The notes beneath the pieces were generated by a model. The model did no database searches, was not told the origin of the DNA, and saw only the letters and a program-made list of their open reading frames with translations. From Brachypterus glaber (Eukaryota > Arthropoda > Insecta > Coleoptera > Kateretidae), in contig OY294045.1 in the NCBI GenBank assembly GCA_958510825.1, positions 9,475,916-9,539,915 on the forward strand: DNA of 64,000 nucleotides, written 5' to 3'. The stretch's first letter is position 1. Each line of letters begins with the position of its first letter. Shown here piece by piece: positions 45,011-56,395 of this stretch. A program made the translations under genes and the position numbers.

Positions 45011-47690
45011 GTAAAACAATATTGCACCTGAAAATTTCTTTAATTTTTACTTTTTTCTGACGAATTATGTCATAATATGATTAGTAATTATATACCAAAG
45101 TAGAGAAGACATTTTTTTATAGCCAAGCCTATTAAATACCGAGCTGCGCAGCAGTAAGGGATTTAATAAAATAAATTATTAACAGAAATGATATTTCTTA
45201 AAATTTTCATAAAAATCAAGTAGCCTTGATCAATGACATTTGCTCAAATAAATACTTTGAACTGAAGTTTAAAAATTTAGTTTTTTTTATTTTTTTCATA
45301 ATATTTAGCTAATTATTGATTGTATTAATTGGTAATAATTATAATTAATTATATTTATTAAACAAAAAGTTATTTAAACCTATTTCCTTGGGTTTAATTA
45401 GTAAAAATTGCACAAAGAACTGAAACATCTAAAGTCTCAGAAATCAATTCTTTATAAAATTTACTCTTACTAGGAGAGAAAAAATTATTATTGCTATAGG
45501 TGAATAAAATTGATATCACAGTCTAAAAACATGATAAATAATGGTATGTTCTAAAGCTAGTAGTGAAAAAAAATATTTACTTTTCAGGTTTAAGGCAAAT
45601 TAATTGATAGTATATCGACCCTTTTCCAATCAAACAGAAATACAATAGGAGAAGAAGAAGTATTTACAGAAACAATTTATCTACCGCATTCAACGAAACA
45701 TCATTAGCGTAACAAAGTATTGTAATTTCTCTATTTCCTATTTTATCTTCCAATTTGCTTTTATTGGTATTCATTGAATATTCAGTAATTTGTCTCAGCA
45801 ATCAAATGACAATAATTCTGTAACAATTTCTATATCAACCAATAGTATATTACATACCGAGGTGGAAACTGTTTCATTTCCTGAGAAAAATGCGTAGCGT
45901 AGCGTAGAGAAGCTCCAAGGTTTGCTAATTCCCGAAGGACAAATGAAATGTTGAACCGAGGTTTGTATACTATTTTATTCACAACCATACCTGTTTTATT
46001 TACAATTATTTGCCTTCTTTCCCACTACAAAAACTGTTTGAACTTACTCACAACTTATTGTACTCACTCTAATAATGTAACCAATGCCTAGTAGTCTAAC
46101 TCAAAATTTACACAACACACTTTTGTTACAAAAATTGTAATTTCTTTAAAAACAACAAACTTATCTTCAAAAACTGTTTTAATTTTGAAGCCATATTGAA
46201 AAGTTTAGTTGCAGTGAAATTTATTACAAATGTTGCTTTTTGAATATAGAATAATAAATAGAAATCAATAAAATAAACTTTGTTTTTTGTTAATTAACAA
46301 TATTAAAACATTAAATGTATAAATTTTATATTCATTCAATATAAATTAAGTAATACATTTAAATGTTTTTATCTAAAAATTAGTAGATGCCTACGTTACT
46401 TCGTTATTTTTGTTTTTGAGTGCGTTTGATTTTTTGTTTTGTGACAGCAGACTTTTATTGATTCATGATTAAGTTAATAAATAAACTATTTATTTATAGT
46501 TTTTCGTGTAAAATACGAAGAAAACCAGAAAATTTAAATTTATACACTAGCTAAAGCTTAATGACAATTTTGATTATATTAGGGATACACCAAAGAAATA
46601 CGACAAATGATTGGCCACCAAGGTACTTCTTGAATCTATATAACTTTAAAACTATTTATATTGGTTATTTGTTATATCAAGTTAGGTACCTCATACTGTA
46701 ATGCATTTTTCTTTTTAACTAAAGTTTATCAAGTTTAACTAAACCAAAAAATAGTAATATAATAACCTATAAAGTTGGAAGTAGTCACTGTTTATTTTTC
46801 ATAAATGCCAAAAAATATAACTTACATTTAAATGTGATGTTATTTTATAAAAATAAATCATGATTAAATGAATAAGTAAAAAATAAATGCATTTAAAACT
46901 GTTTTTTCATAATATTTAGGTCGATAAATTCAAGTTTTTGACATACGTGAAGTTAACTACAAGAGCCCTCCCGACCAAGGGAGGAAAATGAGGTGTTTCT
47001 AACTTTTTGGAAAGTTGCAGTTAATAATAATTCATTTTACAACTTTTATGTGTATATGTAATTAGCAAATTACTAAATGGTTGTGAATAAATACAATTTT
47101 TCCGTATGATTCTTCCTCATTTTTATCTTGTTTGCATTTATCTTTGCGCATTTGAGCTAGTCTCTAAAGTTTTAATCGTTTTTTTCGTTTCTCTAAAAGT
47201 TCAATTCTAAACTGTTAAAACTGGCGCAGTTGTTTTGCTAGAATATAACGTTTTGGAGATACAGACTTTCAAACTTTAATAAATTATGCAGGTGTATGGT
47301 TGCCTATTCATGTGATCACCCAACTTTTCTTTTCACGTTTTAAGTTAGTGCCTAGTGCCGATGTTTTGACGAGGTGCTTGCAACTGTTTAGCTCGTTAAT
47401 ATTGAAACTGTGCGCTACTGTCTCTGTACATTCCCACACTAAATCGCGAATCTATCCACATTGGTAATATTCGCCATAATAATAAAACAACTTTTTACTG
47501 AAATATCTTCTTAGGCTAATAATAGACAGAGAGGGATATAAAGAATAGCAGAAATACAATGAAACATTAGAAATGTAATTTATCCTACTACATTAAACGA
47601 TGAAGCTTTTATAAAGCAATTTGCATAAATCAAGTTATATTATGCAACAAATTTAGCCAAACATCATCAGCAGTTATTATGCTCTTTGTA
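45011..47690. other. Intronic AT-rich stretch, no gene seen
   Basis: No recognised protein frame. Contains the palindromic module-like unit at 45842-45974 and a short GTAGCGTAGCGTAGAG tandem inside it. Confidence 0.45.
45842..45974. repeat. Palindromic module, diverged copy
   Basis: The outer arms are ATAGTATATTACATACCGAG and CCGAGGTTTGTATACTAT. Inside, GAAACTGTTTCATTTCCTGA faces GGACAAATGAAATGTTGAAC. Confidence 0.55.
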
Positions 47691-48001
47691 AAATTACTGC
47701 TAGAAGAGTACCTAAAACAAAATTTTCCAGTCCTTTTTTGTGATTTTAAATTTAAATTTTACATACTTACACATCATTACATTATCAAAAGCTCGATCAA
47801 AAGGGTCCTCAAAAAAACCTTAAGAACATAACCATATTAACAATTGCAACATTATTGCTAGCAGAGTACCTAAAGCAAAATTTTCCAGTTTTTTTTTATG
47901 ATTTAAAATTTAAATTTTCACTACATGCATACTTACACATCAGTACATTATCAAAAGCGTCCTTAAAAGAACCTTAAGAACATAACCATATTAACAAGTG
48001 T
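47691..48001. repeat. Tandem duplication, two units of about 155 bp
   Basis: GCTAGAAGAGTACCTAAAAC at about 47698 and GCTAGCAGAGTACCTAAAGC at about 47857 start matching units that end CTTAAGAACATAACCATATT. Divergence is moderate. Confidence 0.8.
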
Positions 48002-48040
48002 AACACTAGTAGCTAATTAATTGTACTGGTAGTGAAAAAA

Positions 48041-48149
48041 ATACTATATTTTCCACGTGAGTGATGATTTAACATTTTAGACCTCATTCCAAAATTTGAC
48101 GTAGGTAAAAAATGTTAAACTTCTCTCACTTGGTAAATAATATACTATT
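48041..48149. repeat. Palindromic module, diverged copy
   Basis: ATACTATATTTTCCACGTGA and TCACTTGGTAAATAATATAC pair imperfectly, with TTTAACATTTT facing AAAATGTTAAA further in. Confidence 0.5.
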
Positions 48150-48174
48150 AATATGCCGGTTCCGGGATACTCTA

Positions 48175-48955
48175 TAATAATAATATAGTGACATCTTGAA
48201 AATAAATGAACTAAACTTGATTATGATTCATTTAAATAGTTATTAATTGAATCTTATTGTTATGTGTCATTTAAATTAAGTCTAACATTTAAAATAATCT
48301 AATTAAACTGCAATTTGTAACACCATTAATGGTGTTATTAATGGTGTTGCTAATTTAATGCATTAAATTGACAACAGTTAATCAATTTGTAGTCAGTTAT
48401 AGTATATTACGCACCAAGTAAGCGAACTTAGTTTTTAGTACACGAGGCGCAGCCGAGTAAAAAAAGCACTCGATGTGCACTGAAATGGTTGGCGTCGAGG
48501 TGCGTATACTATTTTCCCTACGATATTAAAATTAGTTTGTCAATTTAAGGTTATGTGTTTGACGTTTACCAATTTTCTGACAGCAGATATGTAAAATCAG
48601 CTGATCTTTACTTCCCAACCGTTGTCATTGGAAACGGGTGGGAAAGAGGCACTAACTACTAACTACTAACTACTAACAATTTATAATTGCACACGCTTTG
48701 CAAAGTTTGGGTTTCCATTTTTAATACAATATAAAATTTACTCTCGGTTGTCGGACACCCTATAAGTATAATAATAAAATGTCATCTTGAAAATAAATGA
48801 GCTAAACTTGATTAGGCTTCATTAAAATGGTTATTAATTGAATATGATTGTTTTGTGTCATTTAAATTAAGTCTAAAATTTAAAATAATCTAATTAAACT
48901 GCAATTTGTAACACCATCAAATTGACAACAGTTCATCAATTTGTAGACAATTAAC
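48175..48955. repeat. Direct repeat pair of about 190 bp enclosing a palindromic module
   Basis: Copy 1 (about 48175-48397) and copy 2 (about 48768-48955) share CATCTTGAAAATAAATGA, TTAAATTAAGTCTAA and AATTAAACTGCAATTTGTAA. Copy 1 has an extra ATTAATGGTGTTATTAATGG. The intervening DNA begins with the module at 48399-48514 and holds a (CTAACTA)n run near 48650. Confidence 0.75.
48399..48514. repeat. Palindromic module, diverged copy
   Basis: TATAGTATATTACGCACC at left pairs with GGTGCGTATACTAT at right. The centre holds CGAGGCGCAGCCGAG. TTTTCCCTACGAT lies just outside the right arm, matching the ATCGTAGGAAAA outside the family B modules. Confidence 0.6.
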
Positions 48956-49008
48956 TCAATTACAGAAAGTTATCTAGATAATTAATTACTTTTACTGGTA
49001 TATTATAA

Positions 49009-49745
49009 GGGGCTGTCCATATATTACGTAACGCAATTTTTCAAAAAATTGACCCCCCTCCCCCCTGTGTAACAAACTGTCACATTTACCAAACCCCCCC
49101 CCCCCCTGTGTAACGCGTAACAATATAAAATTTTTGTTTCGCAATAAATTTAACTGTATTCTCACTATTGATTCGTTTTTCTCGACAAAACAAACATGAA
49201 CCTAAAATATAGTATAACATAACCTTATAAAAAATTTACACGAAAAAATCACTCAAACTTTAAAAAAATATTCATAATCAATATCACACAGGGAAAAAAT
49301 ACTAGGTACCTCTTTTTACACTGAGTGTCACATATAACACGTATATTGTTTATGAACAGGTACACAAAATAGTACACACATTCTGTGAGTACACATTCCG
49401 CACGAAAATGTACCATAGCCGATGATTCAACGGCAAGATCACGCAAGAACAGGGCCGTAAGATTTTTTTTTTAATATCAATGTCAACAGTCTTTTTACTG
49501 ATTACAATATTATTTAAATATGCATAGTTTCGTCAATTTTTGTGTGAAAAAGGGAATTATGGGCCACTAAATAGTAATTTATGTTGAAATAAAAATACAT
49601 CTGCCAAGCTTAGGAAATAAAAATTAAATTTATTAAATTCCGTTACGTAACGTTTACCTAGACCCTTCCTCCCTCCAGTCTGTAACAATGTAACAATTTC
49701 TCTGACCCCCCCCCTAGGCGCGTTACGTAATATATGGACAGCCCC
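49009..49745. mobile_element. Harbinger-like non-autonomous element with TAA target duplication
   Basis: The termini GGGGCTGTCCATATATTACG and CGTAATATATGGACAGCCCC are exact inverses, extending to TTACGTAACGC / GCGCGTTACGTAA. TAA flanks both sides (49006-49008, 49746-49748). The 737-bp interior has C-rich runs (ACCCCCCTCCCCCC near 49050, CCCCCCCCCC near 49097) and no transposase. The 65-aa minus frame is incidental. Confidence 0.85.
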
Positions 49746-49884
49746 TAAAGAGAGTATACTTATTTTAAAAAAATGGGCTTTTAATTATCAGGCTCAGTTT
49801 CAGAGACTTGAAATTTGGAACAAAGTAGAGAAAATTCGTTTCAAATTTTAAGTCTCTATGTCAAAGCGTTCTTGAAATCTCCTA

Positions 49885-50095
49885 TGGTCTGTTTTTTCAA
49901 GCAAGATAGTAAATTAAAAATCGCACAGGAAATATTTGTACAACAGGTTTGAATAGTATATGTTTGTGTATAGAATATAGTTACGTTTTATAAACTAAAC
50001 TACGCAGTATATTTGCACATCCAATATACCAATCTGCTTTGAAAATATTCACTGTGCCATTTTTAATTTACTATCTTGCTTGAAGAAACAGACCA
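49885..50095. mobile_element. TA-flanked MITE (TGGTCTGTTT family), copy 3
   Basis: TGGTCTGTTTTTTCAAGCAA and TTGCTTGAAGAAACAGACCA form the ends, with TA on both sides. Same family as 21007 and 21681. Confidence 0.82.
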
Positions 50096-50710
50096 TAGTG
50101 TAAATTTGTTTTGCAACTTTCTTGCTACTTTAATTTGACTATACCAGACTCAGTGACCTTAAAATCACCTATAGGCCTGCATACCAGTTTTCGTATAGTG
50201 GCATGATGAAAATATATAACTTTGAAAACAAATTTAGACATCTTAAAAAAAAGTTAATCCAAAACTCCTAAAATTAATTTTATTTTGTCAGTTTTTTACA
50301 GCGATAAATATTGTAGCAAAATTTTTGCAGTTATAAATATGCTAGCAGCATTTTATCAGCAATAATTCAGAGATTTTATGGCGCCTGTGACTTAGTGACC
50401 AACTTTCATAGAAATGTTATTTAAAACTATTACTTCTAAATATAATTTATTTCCCCCCTAAATCATTTTCACTAAAATTATGTAGTCCCTACATAAAATA
50501 TTTCAAATTAAGATTATTTTTTTTATAATCTTGATTCTCAAATTTTAACAAGACATTTAATTGGGTTTTCGTGTTTTTTTTTTAAAAGGTTGGTTTACCT
50601 TAAGTATTAATTTGTTAATTTAATTCAAGGAAATTAGCAGGTGGCGCTGTCTTATTTCTGAATGAAAAACTAAGTTATTATCCTATACATATGCACTTTA
50701 ATTTTTTTAA
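50096..50710. other. Intronic AT-rich stretch, no gene seen
   Basis: No conserved frame or repeat recognised. Confidence 0.45.
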
Positions 50711-50836
50711 GGGTCGCTTGCACCAACAATGGTTTAACTTTAAACTTGGATTAAATTGACCAATCAAAACACGGAATTTTTAACTTAAACAGGTTAGTCG
50801 ATATAATCCCAGTTTAAAGGTTGGTGCAAGTGGCCC
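50711..50836. mobile_element. Short MITE (GGG..GCTTGCACCAAC) with TAA flanks
   Basis: GGGTCGCTTGCACCAACAAT and the inverse TTGGTGCAAGTGGCCC pair, continuing into TTTAACTTTAAAC / GTTTAAAGG. TAA flanks both sides (50708-50710, 50837-50839). Confidence 0.75.
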
Positions 50837-51396
50837 TAAAAACATTGTAGTTCTAAAGTCACGTAGGTACTTTAATATTTAAGGACGGACATGCAATGTC
50901 GCGTGTTTTTAAATTCAATTTGTAACTGAATATTCAGTTTACTTTTTACAATGTTAGTGTTATTGAATGGATAAACTAATCTTTAGATAATGTTAATTAT
51001 TGCGTAAACCAACCTTAGGTTTGCTTTATTCTGGTAAATGATTGAATTCCATGAAAATTACTTTGTGGTTCTTCTCTTTTTTTATTGCAATTTTACCGGA
51101 GGGTCATAAATTAGCAAACAATTTTGTAAAGAAATTTGGTTTTGAAGCACTTTTCCCATACAGGCAGGTATGCGGTTGAAAAAAAAAGAGGTTTTTGGTC
51201 CAGTGGATCAACACCGCGAATTTAAAATTACAGAATGGCAAAAAATGAGACAATAAAAGAGAAGCGGTGAGCCATAAAAGATTTAGATATTAAGGTGGGC
51301 TAAATTTAATAAAGAAATATTATATTGTTTCAAGAAGTTTACACAAGTAAAAAAAAACTTTTTTGGAGCAGCAGCTATCTTCATCATTGTCTTAGG

Positions 51397-51490
51397 GAAC
51401 CTTCAAGTATTACGTAACACAAATTTGGATTATTTTGGACCCCCCCCCTTTAACGCTATTTTCCTATACCATTAACATGGGCGTAGCTTT
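51397..51490. repeat. One-ended relative of the 12481 MITE family
   Basis: GGGAACCTTCAAGTATTACG followed by GGACCCCCCCCCTTTAACGC and ACCATTAACATGGGCGTAGC. Similar to 30318-30420. Confidence 0.6.
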
Positions 51491-51880
51491 CATTATAACG
51501 CAGAAAATAAAAAAAAGTTTGGTATTTTATAGACATTAGGCTACATTTTTAAAAAAGCCTCTTAAAAGTAAAAAGAATAAATGGCAGATTTTACAATGAT
51601 GGTAATTTGTATTTATAAAATGTTGAATCCTTAAATTCTCTACCATTTAGTACCAGATGTCATCTTATAAAAGATGGTATCAATAGATTTTTCTCGTGAC
51701 AGTCCAATCAAGATAATCTTTAAACCTTTCCTTGCTAGTGCTAATCTTGACGAGTTTCATGCTATGCAAGAAAAAAAACAGTCAATAGAACTTTCGCATT
51801 TAAATTTAGAAGATTTTATTGACTGATTCCTTCTTTCAAATAATTTAAGACCGCTTTTGGAGACCACACTAAATACTTTA

Positions 51881-52584
51881 TCTACGACTGCTTTAGAATG
51901 TAAGCAAATACACACACTTTTCAAACATAGAATGAATCCATTCTAGCTCTAGATACGGTATGAATATTCCGTATCAAGTGTTAGAATAAGCACATGTAGT
52001 GCCATCTCTTGTTTATAGAATTAAAGAAAACTGTAGCAAAATTAGCAAAAATATATATATTTTACCATGAAATATTGAATAATTTAATGCAATTTAAAGT
52101 TTTGCGTTAAAATTACATGAAATTTATTAGTTTTTCTTAATATTTTACCAGTTTTTTATCAGTTTAGTTCAAAAAATTAAAACTGCTCCATCTATTGTTA
52201 AATATTTAAACCTGATATCTGTCACAACAATCTGACATAACCTTCATTATAATTTGTAAATATGTGCTAAAATTAAATAAAAATCTTTTTTAAGTACTGA
52301 TTTGATAAAATTATTAAATAACATTAATTGCTTTATTTAAAAATATGTTTTTTGTTGCATTTACAATGTCGAGTCACAAAAACCATTGTTTTTAACCTTG
52401 TCCGCAGTTTAAAGCCATACAGTGTTTCATAATTGCAGTCGAAGAAAAAGTATAGTCTACAACACGTATGGAATAGTCATTCTGCGCTCGCGGGACCGTC
52501 ATACTCGCCTGCCGGCTCGTATGACAAACTTTCCGCTCGCGCGGAATATTGTCTATTCCATACTAGTTATAGAATATACTATTC
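51881..52584 (+). repeat. Composite repeat family A, copy 3
   Basis: A full-length-looking copy from TCTACGACTGCTTTAGAATG to the palindromic module (52450-52584), which ends AGAATATACTATTC. High identity to copies 1 and 4. Confidence 0.8.
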
Positions 52585-52652
52585 TGTTTTAAGCTTTGAC
52601 GTCACTAGTTAGGTAGGTAGTTTGCTTGATACCCTAGCAAATCTACCTATTC

Positions 52653-53279
52653 TGCTGTCTGCAGGTAGCAGTCATTTTATGTTTCTACAACTTTTTATAA
52701 AACACGTCATTGCAAAGACTTTACTAGTTCTTTGAAAAAGCACTATAAAATATACAAAAAACACAGAAAGACTTTAAAAGTTCAAAAACGCTATTATATA
52801 GTCTATAATAAAATAAAATATTCACCCTTCTAGCACAAAACACCAAACGCGTAGAAAAAATAACAGAAAAACCTCGAAAACAAACTCAAAACATACATAA
52901 ATTAGGTTATGTTAACCTGTTGCACGAATATGTTAGAGGTGTGTGCGAAGAATCATATTTTTATATTAAAATTACTGGTAGAAATAAATAAATATCTGTG
53001 TAGTATAACATATTGATTTAGTTTTTACATATATAACAAACTGTTGCAACAAAACAACGACAAAAAGAAACTTTTACTGACTACTGAAGTGAAATGAAAA
53101 GACACATCTCTAACAAAGAAAATATTCCTATCTAACGCAACACAGTGTTACCAACATAAAATATATATTTTTTTACTTTATGTTGGACAATTGGAATCAA
53201 AATGGAGGACGCATTTAGTCGGGACGCAGAAGTATGCGCAGACGGTCAAAAATCAATCTATTTGTTTAATTTGTCTATG
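52653..53279 (-). repeat. Dispersed 0.63-kb repeat D, copy 2
   Basis: Inverse of 11007-11632. Starts GCTGTCTGCAGGTAGCAGT and ends TTGTCTATG. The 60-aa frame at 53191-53373 overlaps its end and is not a gene. Confidence 0.78.
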
Positions 53280-54034
53280 TTTAAATAGCACCTCCATTTA
53301 TATATTTTATTTTGTACTTGTTATTGGCTGTGTCAAGTCGATTATAGCTATTACAGTGGATGTAAAGTGTTAAGAACAGCTTAATAAAAAATCCTAAATA
53401 CAGCAAATTAAATTACCGAAATAAAGCTAAACGCTGGTTTAAAATGCGAGTTACAGCCAATTTAAGCTGTAAAATCTAAGCGTCTTACTTGGTTACTGTC
53501 TTGTATATTCGGTCTACGTTAATAGTAAAATAAAAAGTGTTGGTTTTGTAACTAATAGTTAACTATCGATTGACATAATGGATGTAAAAGGTTTAACACC
53601 CATCTAGTAAATTCAGCAATAATAGACAGTTTCTGTTCCATTCTCTCTACTGAAGTGGCATTTAAGACATTTCTTAAATACTTGTACCACCTTAAAGCGC
53701 ATACGTCGCGTGCCGGGCCTTTTTGTCTAAAAACTTTGGCGAAACATCTTAAGAAGTCGTATTTCAGTTGTCCTTGTCACCGTTTATTGCCTTCTTTGAC
53801 AAAAACATTCTTTGTACAAATAGGAATCAGTCCTAACCTTATTTATTATTCTGAAAATTTAAAATTCAAATAAAACGGATCATGTAGTTTGTGGAATTTG
53901 AAATTTTTGGGGCACCAAAATGTTTCCTCTTGCTAAAAATTTAATAGCTTTTTTTAGATTGGATTAATAGTTTTTGACAGTAATTTTTTATTGCCAACCG
54001 AAAATTCCTGCAAAAAAAAATAATATTTAAATAG
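53280..54034. other. Intronic stretch, no gene recognised
   Basis: The 72-aa frame at 53655-53873 has no family signature. Confidence 0.4.
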
Positions 54035-54250
54035 ATTAGATTAAATTAGATTTATTTAGATCCATTAATGCAAAAATCGGATGTTGTCAATATAATATAA
54101 AACCAGTATAAAAACATACAAAATATAATAAATATGTACACACAAATATAAAAATTTATTGACCATAATAATCAGAGAGAGAATAAAAACAATTATAGCT
54201 TAGATAACATTATTTAAATTGGTTGAGGCTGCCAGAGTTTTTAATAAAAT
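54035..54250 (-). repeat. Probable 3' end of another LINE
   Basis: On the - strand this reads as a short untranslated end with ACATCCGATTTTTGCATTAA, finishing in a reiterated AAATCTAATTTAATCTAATC tail. No coding part is present. Confidence 0.45.
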
Positions 54251-54396
54251 TAGGCAACTTGTTATTATTTTTTTAATTTATTTATTTATTCCAGCATGAT
54301 TATGCTATATAATATACATATTATGTACAAAGAAAAAAAATAACATTAATATTAACCATTAAAAACAGCATTTACAAAACAAAAAAAAAAACGAAA

Positions 54397-55836
54397 TTAT
54401 TGTGTAAATAAAAGAAGGCGCCACGTAGAAATTAACGTAGATTTAAAGGCCAGGTCTGAGTCAAATAAGGACTGGAGAAAAGAGTTTTGAGTACAGGAAA
54501 GGCGTTTCACAAAATTAGCAACTTTTTTGCGTCGTAAAGCATCAAGCGTGTCAATTCCGGAATACGCGAACATTTCTGAAGCACTATTGTAGCGGGAAAG
54601 TCTGTGTAGAATACGGAAGGCATCGTTATAACATATCCGAAGCGTGCGCCATGAAGCAGCAGTGTGGTTAAACCATAGTTCACCAGCATAGAGGTTATAG
54701 CAGAATGTTTTAAAAAGAAGATTTTTGACTTCGGAGGAGCACTTATAAAACCTTCTGGCAATCATGTTTGCGCGGGCACATAAGCTTTTGTAGTGTCGTT
54801 GAATATCAGAATTATCACAGAGCTTGTCATTTATAACATGACCAAGATATTTTATCTCAGAGACGCGATCAACTAAACTATTATCGAGATACACAGGAGG
54901 AACACTAAGGTCTTTATATGAAGGGGGTTTAAATACCATCATTTTGCTTTTGTCGCCGTTGTATTTGAGAAAGAAAGCCCTAGCGAACTCTTCGCATTTT
55001 TTCACCAACATGCGAATACCCTGAAGTGAAGGACTAAGAAGGACCATGTCATCGGCGTAGCTAATGCAGTTAATCTTGACGCCTCCACAATAACAGCCTG
55101 CAGGAACTTTGGCAAGGATTGAGTGCAGTTCATCTATATAAGAATTAAATTCATCAGGAGCGAGTAAGCTGCCTTGGCGTACTCCGTTGCGAAGATTGAA
55201 GGATGGAGACAGAGAGGACCCCCAGAGGACAGATGCGGTGGCTTTGTGATTCCAGCTATTCAAAAATCGGCATAGGTATCTAGGAACCTTACGTTTTAAT
55301 AAAGTGTTGATCAAAGTAGGATGGTGCACTCTATCAAACGCCTTCCTTAGGTCCAGGAAAATAGCATAAACAGGGGTATTCTTTTTAAGGTAATACGTAA
55401 CCGTTTCTTTAAACAACAGGATAGCTTCAGACGTGCCATTACCTTTCTTGAAGCCGAACTGATTATCACAGGTTTTAAAGTAGGGTTCACATCTGGATAG
55501 AATAATAAGCTCCAGGACTTTGGATAGGGACGTTGAAATAGCTATGGGCCTGTAGTTCGAAGAAGAGGCTATGTCTCCACTTTTATTCTTAATAATGGGA
55601 ACAATAATGTTCTTCGTAAGAGCGAGGGGAGTAATGCCGTGAGAAAACGCGGAAGAAAAGCAGAGAGCCAGACATGAGTGTAGATCAGGAGGAGCGTGAA
55701 CTATATGTTCAGGACAGAGACCATCCCATCCTGCGGATTTATGAAGTTTGAGTTTAGAAATAGCAAGTTTTACATCGGAAGGACGTACTAAGCAGGCATA
55801 TATATAGCCTAATGGCGGTGAGCTTGGGGCCCTTAC
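54397..55836 (-). pseudogene. Non-LTR retrotransposon reverse transcriptase, partial ORF
   Basis: The frame is open from about 55836 to the TAA at 54397, roughly 480 codons. Going down the - strand: LKLHKSAGWDGLCPEH, then NYRPIAISTSLSKVLELIIL and QFGFKKGNGTSEAI, then FLDLRKAFDRVHH (first catalytic Asp), NGVRQGSLLAPDEFNSYIDE, the catalytic box ISYADDMVLLSP, and EIKYLGHVIND. These are reverse transcriptase blocks in canonical order. A conserved post-domain follows, with ARRFYKCSSEVKNLLFKTFC. No endonuclease or ORF1 is present upstream, so the copy is 5'-truncated although its RT frame is uninterrupted. No ATG opens the frame. The clade, jockey- or CR1/Rex-like, is not resolved. Confidence 0.88.
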
Positions 55837-55896
55837 TTACCTGAACTAGATTATAAGGGGGAGCATATAGAGAATATGATTGCTGCAGTGGTAAGT

Positions 55897-55926
55897 TTCA
55901 GAGCGACAGTGCACTGTCGCTCTGAA
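55897..55926. repeat. Perfect 30-bp palindrome
   Basis: TTCAGAGCGACAGTG followed with no spacer by CACTGTCGCTCTGAA. It lies about 60 bp beyond the truncated 5' edge of the LINE fragment. Confidence 0.93.
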
Positions 55927-56395
55927 TTTTGAATCTTTTTACCGTTTTTATAATAACATAATGCAAAAATAAACTTAATTTTATTAGATATAGGTTCACA
56001 AAAAAAGTTTATCAGAAATAAACTCTAAACTGTGTCTTTTGGGATTTTTTTAATCTGAACTTTTTAAACTACTTGATCGATTTTATCCAATGAGGCAACT
56101 TGATATTTTTATAAATGAAAATTAATTTTTTTTTTAGGGGTTAATCAGTTCGATGAAGCCAGTACAGTGCAATTGTATCGTAAATTTAATGTTGTTTACC
56201 ATTTTATTTACAAAAAATATTAAATAGTAGCAAACTTTATAGAAAATCAAAAATTTTCATTAACCTTCAAGTTGGTTGTTATTAAAGGCTTAATTTATTT
56301 AGAGTTTGTCTTTTTCAGATGGTAGAATTTTTTCATTTTCAAATAGTTTATTTTGTCTTTTTATCTCTTTGTTACTGACCTGGTAATTTTTTTTT
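55927..56395. other. Intronic AT-rich stretch, no gene seen
   Basis: No conserved frame or repeat recognised. Confidence 0.5.
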
